Assembly (NCBI GenBank): GCA_963970005.1
Contig: CAXAMN010004047.1
Coordinates: forward strand, 9,847-73,846
Source: Durusdinium trenchii
Taxonomy: Eukaryota; Sar; Dinophyceae; Suessiales; Symbiodiniaceae
Reading direction: 5' to 3'
DNA length: 64,000 bases
This document shows, piece by piece, positions 38,955 to 50,460 of this stretch. Position 1 is the stretch's first letter. Each line of letters starts with the position of its first letter. Below the pieces are notes generated by a model. The model searched no databases. It had not been told where the DNA came from and saw only the letters and a program-made list of their open reading frames with translations. The position numbers were made by a program, and so were the translations under genes.

Positions 38955-39270
38955 ACTTGTTCCTAGTAGCTTCTTGCTACTACTAGTAAGGCACTTGTTC
39001 CTAGTAGCTTCTTGTTACTACTAGTAAGGCACTTGTTCCTNNNNNNNNNNNNNNNNNNNNNNNNNNNNNNNNNNNNNNNNNNNNNNNNNNNNNNNNNNNN
39101 NNNNNNNNNNNNNNNNNNNNNNNNNNNNNNNNNNNNNNNNTACTACTAGTAAGGCACTTGTTCCTAGTAGCTTCTTGCTACTACTAGTAAGGCACTTGTT
39201 CCTAGTAGCTTCTTGTTACTACTAGTAAGGCACTTGTTACTACTAGCGATGCACTTGTTACTAGTCTTGT
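38955..39270. repeat. Array of 38-bp repeats with a 100-N gap
   Basis: The unit, which begins cctagtagcttcttgttact and ends aggcacttgtt, repeats every 38 bp on both sides of a run of N at 39,041-39,140. Degenerate single copies of the family lie near 1,496, 3,968, 5,565, 24,098, 27,321, 32,405, 36,288, 41,780, 47,600, 50,755, 51,490 and 61,520, often next to a 21-bp unit. The exact 100 N suggest a scaffold gap of unknown true length. Confidence 0.85.
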
Positions 39271-42023
39271 CCGATCTCTTCCGTTTCCCTTTTCGGATGC
39301 GCCTGTGCCACTCCACCGCTAAGGGCGTCGTCGAAGATCCACGCAGGTCCTCCGCGCGGGGTCGCGGCGCGGGACGTGGGACGTGGGGGGCAGCCGGGCA
39401 GCCGTGGGGCTTTACGGAATCGGTTGAATTGGCTCCATCCAACCTAAGGATGGCTCTTGTCAGGGTGGCTCTTGGGGGGGTGGTTTGCTTTCTCTCCTTT
39501 GGAGCTGTTTTGGAGCTGAACATTGCTTGAGACAAAGACTGGACAGAGATGATTCGACAGCCCAACAAGCAACAATCAGGTAGTTCGAGGATGTTCGAGG
39601 TTTTGGGTGTAAAACTTCATATAACACTTCAAGATGGTGGCTCTGCTTTGGTCTCTCACCGTGCTAGGCATCCCGGCGAGCTGCTGGAGCTCTTTGGCCT
39701 AAAGCTTTGGGCGGATGGCGATCTGTTGTTCGGGACATTTCGTGGGATGACACCTAGCCTTTTTGTTTTGCTCTTATAGGTTGGAGGCCATCGCTCTTAG
39801 ACCATCCCAGACCATCCCCGTCTGGGTATGAAACAGTGGTGTTTGATTTTCATCGGATTTCCGCACCAAACCATCTTCGCTCCCGCGAGAGTTTCGAGGT
39901 GAGGAGACTCCGAAGAGGGCCCCTCTGCCGGGCCCCTGGCCAGCAGCATGGAACGTACCAAGCCCTCGATGCCCAGAATCGTCATGACCTCGAGTCGAGC
40001 ATGAAGGGCGAGCGAAATCGCTCGACCCGAGTCCTGAAGGAGCTCCAAGGTTGGAGCACGGAGCTCCTTTGTTGGTCTTTCTGTTGTGGTTCGTCATCGA
40101 AAGATTGAGGGAAGAACCAAAACCCCTTCCCATTGCTTCCCAAAGTAACTATCTCGTTTTTTTGGCTGGAAGGGGTGATATTGGATGTCTTTGTGCATTT
40201 CCAAGGCTCATTTCCCGCCAGCCGCAATGACCTGCGCGAAGTCCGTCGTTTCCATCGACCGCATGGCCGCTCGACAGAAATAGATAGCTCGACAGAACCT
40301 ATCATCAAGATCCATGAAGAAGCTATACCCTACCATTCCAAAGACCCAGTAAAACCTGGTCTTTTACCTCGTTAAGTATTGGTTTTGTATGACCATCCCC
40401 AGTAAAATGAGGTCTTTGACTTGTAGCAATAGGTTCAGATGATACTTCTATTGTATAGCTTCAGAAGTATCTGCCCATCAGAGCTTCATCTGGTCAGCTT
40501 TCACGCTTACGACACTCAACGGCCCAACGGGCGTTCGCCTCAGCATTGGCCACCTTGTGATGGTCTTGGCTGTAGCCAATGCAGCTTCATCGTCCAGATT
40601 CGCCTCCCCAAGGGCCACCGGCTCTTATAGAAGTCGTTTGCTCTCAAGGCCACACAGGAATCCAACACCGACAGATATCCGAAAGATTCCGAAATTCAAC
40701 ACCTCGATCCCTTGCGTTCTTTTCAAACAAAAAGGTGTTCACCGTTGGTCATGGGACCATTGGTCGTCGTGGGTCCGCTAACCGCGCAAAACCGGCCTCT
40801 GCCGCATCGAAGACCTTCAATGCCGGGCTAATTCCTGTGGTGATGCAACGATAGCGGCAAACCGCACATGGCAACGAAGATGAGCAGAACATGCCCAACA
40901 TTGCCCAGCGATTCCCTTTAACATGTTTGTATTTTCTTCGGTGTTGCAGCAGATTAGCAGAAGCAAACGCTAAGCGTGAATGAACATTGACATGACTTGT
41001 GTATTCGTTTCCAATGCTCTCTGCACATGTGGTGCTCCTTCCAAGAGGGAAACGAAGCCCTTGCCCAGCGGATTCTTGGGGAGGCTGAGTTCCTTGGGGT
41101 GCGTGGAGCAATGTGGAGTAACCGGTTCTTACTCGGCAAAACATAAGTACCAGGGCTATCTGGGTGCAATGGGAGACCATCGCTAGCAGGTTGGAGGCCA
41201 TTACTAGAAGCTACTTGGCTGGAGGCCATCGCTATAGGTTGGAGGCCATCCCTAGTAGGTTGGAGGCACAAATCGATTCTCCTGTGTCATCCACTGGCCT
41301 CAAGCGAGTCAGACGATCTCTTCGTACCGATCCTATCCGCTCTGTACCGCTCTGCTTCGTCCGCATGCGGAAAGGATCAAGGTCCACCGAGGACATCTAG
41401 CTTTTTCCCAAGAATGTTCGCGCAACAATTCCATTTAGAACATGGGTTGTTTGTTGAGAATGGGTGATTAGCTATAGACTCTAGACCCATCTAGACTTTC
41501 CTTTTAACAGCACCCACAAGGCACTCACATATCTAGACTCTAGACCTTTCTTTCTCAGCACCAACAAACAATTTCGGAGGACTTTCACCTCAGAAATCCT
41601 CATTCTCGCTGGAAACTTCGATCGACTTTCGATCAACTCTGAGGATCTTTGAGAAATGGCACGGCCTTCAGCCCAGCACCCAACGCTTTGGCACCTGGCG
41701 TTCGGAACGGTCAACCCGTGTGGGCGCTTTATGTCACAGTCGTTCTCAGAATCTTCGGCACCAACACTTCTGGTTAGCAAAACGAAGCTACTAGTAGCAA
41801 AGGGCATCCCTGCAAGTAACAACGGGCATTACTAATAGTAGCTAGGTTGGAAGCCATCGCTATTGGGGTGGAGGCCATTAGTATACCTGGACCTTCCACG
41901 GGTGTGTTTTTTCAGCCGTTTGGCGAAACAGCACAAACTTCATTCGTTTGCCGTCAAAAACGCCGTTTCATTTCAAAAGTGCCGTTTCGATGTTTTTACA
42001 AAGGTTACCAAACTAGCAGTTGG

Positions 42024-42080
42024 CAAAAGTCGCCGTTTGGTCGGGGGAAGTCGCCGTTTGGTCGGGAAAAGTCGCCGTTT
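42024..42080. repeat. Short tandem repeat of aagtcgccgtttggtcggg
   Basis: Two and a half units of about 20-22 bp (agtcgccgtttggtcgggg), within a wider stretch rich in the word gccgttt from 41,930. It is not linked to any gene. Confidence 0.6.
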
Positions 42081-42304
42081 CAAAACCTTGACATACCATC
42101 GAAAACATGGCAATGCAAAAAGTGCTTCAGTACAAAATAGATCAAAATAGTTGGCGTTTGCTTGAAAAAGCAGTTTTGATTGAAAAGGCGGAAACAAAGC
42201 ATACTTATGAAGACCCAGGTATAGAAGCTAAATTAGTAACAAGGGGTGCTCGTCGCACTGTGTCGCTCGCCCGGACCGGTTGTCCTCGTCGTGTTCTTCC
42301 TCGC

Positions 42305-42403
42305 CTGCAGCGCCAATGTCGTTCTCGTCCAGGATGATGGTCTGCAACTTCTCTCCGCAGCCCAGGGCAAAAGCATTGGCCAGAGCCACTGCGCCACCAT
42401 TCC
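42305..42403 (-). CDS. Exon with ribonuclease-inhibitor-type leucine-rich repeat
   Basis: A 99-nt minus-strand exon with an AG acceptor above 42,403 and a GC donor below 42,305. It reads GGAVALANAFALGCGEKLQT, then IILDENDIGAAG, which is one LRR of the ribonuclease-inhibitor class (GxxALAxAL, then LxxLxLxxNxIGxxG). Other repeats of the protein must be in exons not identified here. It is upstream of the synthetase on the same strand and is probably part of a separate gene. Confidence 0.6.
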
Positions 42404-43706
42404 CTTAAATGGCAGATGTGGATTCAGGCCATCTGTGCAAAACAGGGGGGTTGGCCGCATTTTCAGCGTTTTCACCATGGTGAGGTTCTTTCCGTCGCCT
42501 GTGGGCGCAAAAAAAGGTGTTGATGTCATGAACCTTCTCAACATCTCGACCTATCTCATGGCTGTTCACTGACTTCCCAAACGGTTGAAGCACGTGGATA
42601 TCTCTTGCAAATCGGCATTTGGGGCTCTCCCTCTTTCTGCGGCCAACGTGTCCAATTGCACAGCCCCAAATGCTGAGCTCCTGCCAGGCGGTCATTCAAA
42701 CCATGGACGAAGCGTTTCCAACTGAATAGGAAGTGCTCTTCGGTTGGAGGCCATCGCTCTTAGGTTGGAGGCCATTGCTGTACTGGCTGGTGGTTGAGAC
42801 AGGCGTCCGTTTCGTTCAGCCACGGCTCACCTTCGCTTGCCAAGCCATGGGACCAGGGACATCACACACTCGTCTCGGCGGTCTCGGTGTCTGGCTTTCT
42901 CCTCCAAGTGCGAGGGATCTTTCCGCGCGTGGTCGGCATTGTACGCCATCTCGAGGCCCTCACACATGGCCCGAGCATTCGCCTCGCGGCATCCGCAGGA
43001 TTGTGGAAACAAAACTCATGGTGTTTCCATGCCTTTGGGCCTTTGGCCACGCTGTACAGCTGTAGCAGCGCTGTAGCGTCAACCATAAGCCATAAGCTTC
43101 CCCCCAAAAAGAACCCGTAACCTGAAGGCTTCTCAACTCAACCACGTCTCCGGAAAATGGCGTCTCATCATCGCCGCGCCTCACCGATCTGATGAAAGGC
43201 ATATTGCATGCTCTTTGGTCTGGACCTCGGATTTCATACTTCAGGACACTTGGGAAAAGGAACAAGAGTTGAAGCTGGACACATACACCAACTTTATGAT
43301 CTATAATTACATGTGCTGAAGGAGTTTTGAGATCTTCAAAAGATTTCGACACCAGAGTTTGACTCATGGATGCCCTTGAAAAGCACAGCCATCCGTGGCA
43401 CTGGAAGAGGGCTGCTTTGGAACATTTTGGAACCCATTCTGTGGAATGGATCAATCACATAATCCAAGATGCCACATCAGATTCTTCTTGAGCTCAACGA
43501 ACTCGCTGTCCACCATCCTCAGCAACGAAGCAGAACACGCCACACACTGCTGGATGGCTTACCTTCTTGATGACCATGCCAACATAGGGAAGCCACTGAA
43601 CGTTCGGAAAAACTCCCACATCACTTTTCCTCATGGCCTCTTGGTCACTACGATGTTCTTTGACCCTTGGTCCTCAGGGACATTGTAAGCATTTCACCTA
43701 GGAGGA

Positions 43707-43946
43707 CTATACCAGCACCCTCCTGGCCAGGCTGAGACAGACCAACTCCCAGAGGTGGTTTTCACCTGGGCACCGGACGAAAAAAAAACCAGGAAGCACC
43801 TGTGAAGTCGGGTGCGGACTGGTTTGGACGACCCCGGATCTCCCCCACCGACACCACCGGCGGACGAGCCCGCCCTCTCTGCCCGGTGGCAAGGCCAGCT
43901 CGGAGATCTCAGAGGCCTCAAAGGCATGGTATTTGGCCAGAAACAT
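43707..43946 (-). CDS. Unassigned exon candidate
   Basis: The minus-strand frame reads FLAKYHAFEASEISELALPP, then GLVRRWCRWGRSGVVQTSP. It has a coding-like composition for about 50 residues, ending at a possible GT donor after TSQ. No family is recognised. Confidence 0.3.
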   Translation of the reverse strand: MFLAKYHAFEASEISELALPPGREGGLVRRWCRWGRSGVVQTSPHPTSQVLPGFFFVRCPGENHLWELVCLSLARRVLV

Positions 43947-44079
43947 CGAAAATCAAACTGGATTAACGAACGTTTCAAGCAGGCCTTTCTTCAAGGAATT
44001 GTTTTGGGACATCTGATTCCAAATCCCGCACACCCACACTCACTCACTCACTGCACTTAACTGTCTTAACCCCCATACT

Positions 44080-44200
44080 CGCACCTTGGAGCGTGCTCGC
44101 TCCACCATCTCCGTTTCTCTTGGGATGTCCATTTCCTCGCGCGAACGACGCGCGAACGTCCGAACGGTGGTCGCGGTGGTCCGAAGGTCGCTGGGGACAC
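44080..44200 (-). CDS. Unassigned exon candidate with charged helix
   Basis: The minus-strand frame reads SDLRTTATTVRTFARRSREE, then MDIPRETEMVERARSKV, an amphipathic charged helix with clear coding character. There is no in-frame start, as expected for an internal exon. The family is unknown. Confidence 0.35.
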
Positions 44201-44954
44201 ACCCAACTCAGCCTGTCAGGTCAGTTGTAAGGAAATTGCTTTCCCAACATCTCCGAACTCAAAGGCATCGACCCGGATCTTCCAACAATGCAACATGTCT
44301 ACGCATGTCTATAGCTTCTAGCTTAGCCTATAGCTGTCTCTTTTGGCTGTGTTTTCTAGATGAAGAGGCACACATGTTGCACAGAGTTTCAAAGATCTAG
44401 ATCTTCTTTCGGGAGCAACCCATCAACTCCCCAAAGCACACCCTTTCTGGTCACGTTTCCTCCTTTTCCGACCGAACAACCGTTTATAAAGCACGCACGT
44501 TTCGCATCAACTCGATCTCCGCTCTCCTCCAAGTCGGCTCGAACCAGGGTGAAGGGCCTATAGAAAGCGTGTCAGGGATCACCGCTGGTGGTGGAACTGT
44601 CCTTTCACCCATCCGTTTTTCAAAAACCAGCAGCTTGTTCCAACATCTATGTTTCACATTTGAGGCTTCACCCATGCTGTTTCAGCGTCTTGTTTGCCAT
44701 CAAAAACCACCGGAACTGCCGCGAATTGTCTTTTAATCTGCCAAGGAACTCTCCCTCTTTCAAGAGAAGCAACCAAATCTGAGGCACACTGCCCAAGACC
44801 TCCTGTCATCTGAAGCACCAATGTTCAACTGCAGGCTGTGTGACAGTTACTCTCGTCTCATGACAGTTACTCTTAAAAACCTCTTGATGCTGTGTAAGGT
44901 AACTTGTAAGGTAAAGAATTGGATCTTTCCTGAACTTCAGGGAGAATCAAGAAT

Positions 44955-45158
44955 TCAACCAAACAGGTTTTGTCTTTCAAATGGACTCCATCGCTTCACG
45001 TCAAACTCCGCTCCGCAATGTGGTTTGAGAAGATCTCCACGTTGGCCATGAGTCTTTGAAGCGAAGCCGAAGCCCACGATGCTTTCACACCTACGCGTGG
45101 AGAAATCTCTGGCGATGATGTGACCACCTGGGTGATGTCTTTTCTGTCTGGTCAACAA
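44955..45158 (-). CDS. Unassigned exon candidate
   Basis: The minus-strand frame reads HPGGHIIARDFSTRRCESIV, then GFGFASKTHGQRGDLLKPH. Its composition is coding-like. No family is recognised and the splice sites are uncertain. Confidence 0.3.
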   Translation of the reverse strand: MLTRQKRHHPGGHIIARDFSTRRCESIVGFGFASKTHGQRGDLLKPHCGAEFDVKRWSPFERQNLFG

Positions 45159-45431
45159 CTGGTGGTTCTTTGGTCGAATTTTTGCTTTGAAGATCTTTGA
45201 AGCTGCGATGCTTGGGATTTGGCGCGTCGCAGCGTCGGCACCACGCCCGTCTTCCCCGGCGCCGGAAGGCGGCGCCTGGAGCTCTCAGCAGCACTTCCAC
45301 TTTCAGGTCGCTGCGTGGCAGGCTATGAGTCTCTTCGCCTTCAAGCAGAAGGACGTGAAGACGGAAACGGCCATGGTGACCAACCAACTCTGGAGGAGAT
45401 GGACGTGTCATTTTTGAAGCTCCGTCTCCCA

Positions 45432-45455
45432 CCACCTTAAGACATCTTAAGGTGG
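45432..45455. repeat. Perfect 10-bp-arm hairpin
   Basis: ccaccttaag and cttaaggtgg flank a four-base loop (acat), giving a perfect stem of 10 pairs. It sits in non-coding sequence between exon candidates and is isolated. Confidence 0.7.
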
Positions 45456-45470
45456 AGTGCCAGGGGGTGG

Positions 45471-45725
45471 TTAGCCCCTATACCTTCTCAGACAGTCCGT
45501 CGAGAGACTCCGTCGGTCACTGGTCCCGCCTGTGATGGAATCTTCGGAAGGCGTGGGGGGTGTAGAGTTCTCGATGGGGTCCTGGAAAAAGCGAGAAAGG
45601 GTTCCCGAGAAATCAGTGACACGTGTTGACATTGGAATTGTTGATGCCTTGAACCATGGCATCTTGAGGATCGTGAATGGCATGCATCTCAACTGATTCT
45701 CATCCACCCCCGTCGGCTTCTCCAC
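45471..45725 (-). CDS. Unassigned exon candidate
   Basis: The minus-strand frame reads GVDENQLRCMPFTILKMPWF, then KASTIPMSTRVTDF, followed by a Thr/Ser/Pro-rich part. The first 35 residues look like real coding sequence. The family is unknown. Confidence 0.3.
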   Translation of the reverse strand: MEKPTGVDENQLRCMPFTILKMPWFKASTIPMSTRVTDFSGTLSRFFQDPIENSTPPTPSEDSITGGTSDRRSLSTDCLRRYRG

Positions 45726-46708
45726 GGATGCGGATTCGGCCGCTCTCCTCAGGGCCCGCCGAGAACTTCACCGACCTGGTGGGCATCGGCTTCGGCTTCG
45801 GTGGGGCTCGGCTCGGCTCGGAACCCCATTGTGGACCGATCGAACGAAGATCCCCCTTGTGGAGGTCTCTGGAATCCGTGACTTCATTTTATAAGGAATC
45901 CAATCCAACCCTAACCAGATCCTTTCCAAATTGAAACTGGATCTTGAGTTTATAAGGAACAATCTTCTTCGAAACGCGAACGAACACCGGACGCACGTGC
46001 TCAGTGCTAGGGCAGTGAGAGACCGCGGGTCACGTCACGCACGCGTCGGTGCGAGAGAGGCCAACACGACGGAAGGCCAGGCCACACGCGCTTGTCCGGC
46101 ACATCCGCCATCGCCGCAAAGCCTCGCCGATGTGGATGATTCGCCATGACTATGGCAGCCACATCATGGAGCAGTTGAACGCTGCTTCTTTGGTTTGAGA
46201 GGATCCTTCTGTTAGTTGAACGCTTTCTCTCAACAGTTCATCAGCTTCATGAAGTACCAAGTCCGGGACAGGTTGGTTCCTTTGGAGATCTGAAGAAGGC
46301 CATTGGGATCTCACTTCACAGGCGATTTGGATCAAACATGGTCCAAGGTAAACCCTCAAGAGCCCAACTCGCCCAAAACCATCCTGTTGTCGTACGACTG
46401 TACGAACTTGAACCATGCCCTTGCTACGAATGTAGGCGATGCCCTTGGTTTCGAAGAGCGGAGAGCCATGGTTTCTCCCCCCTAACAGCTCCGGGTACAT
46501 CGGCGCGATCTTCGCTGCTGTGAGCCGTCTTCGCCTGCGATGGAACTGTCTTCCAACTGCTTCAGCTTCTTCTCGGGCCACTCTTCGCCTTCGATCTGAC
46601 GGTTCCACCACGGTGCGGTGCGGTCGGTCGGGTCGCTGTGGTGTGACCTGCCGGTGAATCTGAGGCCAGCACGCTGCAAGGCTGCCTTAGACTTCACGCT
46701 TCTTTGGT

Positions 46709-46954
46709 TCACTCCGTTTTCGATTTCAGATATCCCTTTCTAGAACCAACAGCTGAACGTCTCAAACAGCTCTGAGACAAGATCTCGCCCCTCTCTCTCT
46801 CCGTCTGCGGTGCATCGTGCGGTGCATCGCACAGTCGACGGCCCATGTGCTCCGTGCGATGCCACGGTACGGCATTCACTGAGAGGTTGTTGAAGTAAAC
46901 CGTGAGCTTCACGGTGGCTTCTGCCACACCATAGAGAGTGAGCTTGTGGATCAC
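46709..46954 (-). CDS. Unassigned exon candidate
   Basis: The minus-strand frame reads VIHKLTLYGVAEATVKLTVY, then FNNLSVNAVPW, a beta-rich stretch, followed by a Glu/Arg-rich part (PQTERERGEILSQS). It probably begins after an AG acceptor near 46,960. No family is recognised. Confidence 0.35.
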   Translation of the reverse strand: MIHKLTLYGVAEATVKLTVYFNNLSVNAVPWHRTEHMGRRLCDAPHDAPQTERERGEILSQSCLRRSAVGSRKGYLKSKTE

Positions 46955-47711
46955 TTGTCCTGCAACAAACGTTCAACATACATGATGCTCCCACAACCCT
47001 TGCTTGCCTTCTTGAAGTCAATGCTCGGAAAAGAACACATAACGATAGGTGCTCAAAAGCCGGTGATACTATATAGTTACTGTAGTATAGGACTTGAAGG
47101 TATTATAGTAGAACGGTTTTGGACGTGTTTCGAAAGACCTTCTGTAGGACGGTCTATAGCTTTCGTCACTCCGTCTCCCTTTCCCCGGAAGCCCGGTCCT
47201 GACCATCGATTCACGAAGTATCTGCGACCCCAAATCGGATCGATGGCTTCCCTCCAGTCTCGTGTGTAAATGCTTTTGACCTCACAGATCGGTCGAGTGA
47301 GGTCGGTCGCCGGGTTCGGTCACCCGCAGGAAACAACGTCATGGCCTGGCCGAACTGGGAAGATCGACTGGCGAAAGACCTATACAATGCACAATATTAC
47401 CATAATCCAGTTTTTGAATCAACAAACTCCGTCCAACCACTGGCATCTTGCAAAGGATAGGACCACTGATTCCGGCCCTTTTTTGGTTTCCAAACCTCGA
47501 TCTTCGTTGTCCATGTCCAACGGGACCAGACGCTGAAACTCACCAGACGCCGGAACCCGGAACTGCCTTTCCAAACGACCGGACCAATGGTACCAACCGA
47601 ACGCTATTAGCTACAAGGCCATTAGCTACTAGAAACAAGGGCATTGCTACTAGTAGCTATATATTATATAGAAGTCACTAGGATACTTTGCTATGTATAC
47701 ATGCATACTTT

Positions 47712-47830
47712 TCCAACTGAACCGCGGCAATTCCACCAACGAACCCACGCGGCGAACTCGCGCCTCCAACTCACCCAGCTCTCGGAGCCTCGGAGATCGT
47801 TGCGAGTGCAGGTCCACCGCCGTGCGAAGC
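47712..47830 (-). CDS. Unassigned exon candidate, coiled-coil-like
   Basis: The minus-strand frame reads AVDLHSQRSPRLRELGELEA, then RVRRVGSLVELPRFSWKS, with leucines and charges spaced as in a short coiled coil. The family is unknown. Confidence 0.3.
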
Positions 47831-48120
47831 GCGAACGGGGCGAAGGCTTAGCCGATGCGGAGACATCGAGGCCATCGCTCTTAGGTTGGAGGCCATCACC
47901 ATTATCTGAAGACTGAAGACATGACATCATCCGATCCTGTAAAAAAACGGGTCTTCTTAAGACGCCTGAGAAAAAAACGGTGCAATTTGATGTGTCAAAA
48001 GCTGTGCATGGCGTGCATTCCAACCACAGAGACTCCTAGTAAGTAAAGCAGGATGCATTTTGCTTCTTGAGGAACTCATGAGACTCTGAACTATCGCCTC
48101 GCCTCGCCGACGACGACTGT

Positions 48121-48369
48121 TCAGGACGGCACCGATACGACCTTTCCGTCTTGATACGACGATGACGCGGACCCACGTGATGGTTCCTCTCCCAGGCACA
48201 GCTCGGGTACGGTTTCTTCCTCTTCTTCATAGACGTCTGGCTCCCTCTTGCTGGAGGCCTGTTCCGACTCCTCAGAGGGACGCGAGTCACGGGTCACGGG
48301 TCTCGTGAGACCGGTGCAAGGTGCCCTGGAATCTCCTCGAACTGGAGTGGGTGGTTGATAGTTATGCAA
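48121..48369 (-). CDS. Unassigned acidic exon candidate
   Basis: The minus-strand frame reads TRDSRPSEESEQASSKREPD, then VYEEEEETVPELCLGEEPSR, and ends at a stop at 48,121. The acidic Ser/Glu-rich composition resembles a disordered tail. The family is unknown. Confidence 0.3.
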   Translation of the reverse strand: MHNYQPPTPVRGDSRAPCTGLTRPVTRDSRPSEESEQASSKREPDVYEEEEETVPELCLGEEPSRGSASSSYQDGKVVSVPS

Positions 48370-49390
48370 TCAGGACACGTCTTGATTGCAGCCCCACCCA
48401 AAGGAACAACACAGTTTTAAGCAGTCTTAAGGGGCAGAAAGTAATGACAACAACAACCAAAACACAATCCTTGCAGCTTTGAATCTTCTCCCCCCAAAAA
48501 ACCGAACCCTATCCATTCAATTTCAACATATACTTCAAGTACAAGTACCTACAAACACCGTGCACGGACACCCGTGCCGGACACCGAAAAACACGACCTA
48601 CGGCACCGCTCCTTGGAGAGTTGGATGGCCACCTGCTGGGCCTCTTCTTTGATCAAACGGCGCCTGGGGCGAACTGAGACTCACACACGACGGTTCACGG
48701 TCAGGTGGAAGCCCTGGGGTGGAGCCGGGGACGATCTTGGGAGGTACCTGGACGGGCGTTTTTGAATGCAGCCCCCTGAAAAGTGTTGTTTCTTCTTTTT
48801 TTCAGATCTTTTCAGAAAGCCATGTCCTATAAAAACTTCCGGAGGGGTCTCCAGGTTGAACCAAAGCCAGTCTGAAGAAATATAGTCCACTTCGATTCTT
48901 CTCTTTGCGACGTCTGGCCAAGCAGCTTCACTTCTTCCGGATGTGTTTGGCCCAGGAAACGCTTCCGTAGGCAGGACCAGCCCGTTTCAGTGAAGAGGTC
49001 CAACCAGCCTCCTGATGGGTTTTTGGTCAGGAGAGTTGCTCGGGTATAGAAGCAAACTAGAGTGGATCATCAAATGGAATGGATCTTCTATGAAAGGGCT
49101 TTGATGGGTCTTGCGCTGCTCATCGCCACGCACCCTGCTCATCGCCACAATGCCAGTATGACGGCGCGAGCGAGCCCCCGTTTTGGGTTCCATTTGGTGC
49201 GAGCGAGCACGCTCCAAGGTCTGGTGCAAACCTTTCCGTTCCAAAGGTTGTGCGGCAATGAGAGGCGAATTCAATCGAAGGCCGTTGCACAGGTTGAACC
49301 AGAGGTGCCATTTGAGCAGCGGAGTACAGGAGAACTCACATCGTGGCTGTGTCTGCGCTGGTCTGTGAGGCAAAGGTGGTTCAAATGACA

Positions 49391-49700
49391 ACTTTCTGGA
49401 GCAAAGAGAAGGCAAAAGGCAAAGGGCATGAAGAAAAGAATGAAGAAGTGAAGGATTGGAAGCGATGAGAGACAATAAAGATGCAGAAGGGACAAGAAAG
49501 GGAGAACACATGAGAAAACATTTGAGAAGAAAAGAGAGGCTCATGAAAGGGGAGTGGAACGCAACGAACGAAAGAACGGACACAGTTCGGCGCAGGGGAA
49601 CTAGTTGAAACGCAGGGGAGCGCCGAGCAGTTGATGAAGAAGAGAGCAAATAGCTATGCAAAGACAGAAAGCGAGAATTCTGTGATGCCGAAGAAGGCCA
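49391..49700 (+). repeat. Purine-rich tract
   Basis: About 300 bases of very A/G-rich plus strand (for example gaagaaaagaatgaagaagtg and aaagaaagggagaac). It carries few stops on the opposite strand, and this accounts for the apparent 252-codon minus-strand frame at 48,987-49,745, rich in Ser, Leu and Phe, which I do not accept as a gene. Confidence 0.55.
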
Positions 49701-49827
49701 GCTTTCAATCTGCAGTCGAGTGCGACTGAACTCGGAGGCAAGCACTGGACCTCAAAAGCCGGCAGGAACGGCAAAGCGGACCGTGGAACCGTTTTGGACG
49801 CGGCGGACGCGGCGGAAGCTCTCCTAC

Positions 49828-49906
49828 CGCCTCATCATGCTCTTCGATGCTCTTCAAGCGCACCACCCGAGCGAATCGACCCACGAGTTCCGCAATCTGC
49901 ACCTCA
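49828..49906 (-). CDS. Unassigned exon, well-formed
   Basis: The minus-strand exon reads SEVQIAELVGRFARVVRLKS, then IEEHDEA, between a likely CAG acceptor at 49,907 and a GT donor at 49,827. It is helical and charged, with good coding character. No family is recognised. Confidence 0.4.
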
Positions 49907-50237
49907 CTGCTCGCACTGCGACCCGGGTTCGAGGTGCTCTCTGGTCCCAAAAGGATGGAGTTAATGATGACTATATAGATCTATCATGAGGACATTTCAA
50001 CCACTTGGCTCATAAGAACTTCAGATATACCTTAAATACTGGTCACATACTACAGGCACCCAACTATAGGCGCCCAATAGTAAAATCATCCCGTCATGTG
50101 CCACGACTATTCACAGGTCCCCAGAACCAAAACGCCCAACGTTAACACGAGCATACACGGCAAAACGGCCATGTGTCGGAAGCGGAGAACTCAAGCGATG
50201 GCTGTGGATAAGTCATGACACCGGGACATCCTGCCAG

Positions 50238-50460
50238 TCATGGCAGACGACCAGACTCCACCACGTGGAGTATGGTGGTGTTGACCCACTCATCACGTCC
50301 TATGACTCTCATTGGACCCTTTTGGACGTCATCCACCATAGGAGGTAAAATGAAAACATGACTGGACTCTGTCCAGGCGGGCGTTTTTGTCAACGGTAGG
50401 TCCCAGCTGGGCTCATCGGTCAAAACAACCAGGGCGACTTCGTGACTTTCGTGACTTCCA
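50238..50460 (-). CDS. Unassigned exon candidate
   Basis: The minus-strand frame reads HEVALVVLTDEPSWDLPLTK, then SSHVFILPPMVDDVQKGPMR and VIGRDEWVNTTILHVVE, ending at a stop at 50,238. This is one of the more protein-like stretches of the right half, apparently a beta-rich globular segment. The family is unknown. Confidence 0.4.

Larger units (their letters stand above)
38169..42300. other. Repeat-rich stretch with a 100-base gap and weak exon candidates
   Basis: This should hold the N-terminal exons of the synthetase, which I could not identify. Visible contents: a local duplication of tctgcggtgctctgcggtgg near 38,450-38,530; the 38-bp array at 38,955-39,270; 21-bp units at 39,778-39,800 and 41,172-41,272; and a degenerate 38-bp patch near 41,780-41,845. 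Minus-strand stretches such as LHARLEVMTILGIEGLVRSM (about 40,010-39,950) and KVFDAAEAGFARLADPRRP (about 40,830-40,770) look mildly coding but are unassigned. Confidence 0.4.

Noticed and set aside
48987..49745. 252-codon minus-strand open frame
   Set aside because: The reading is a Ser/Leu/Phe-rich translation of the complement of a purine-rich tract, with no motif and no splice context.
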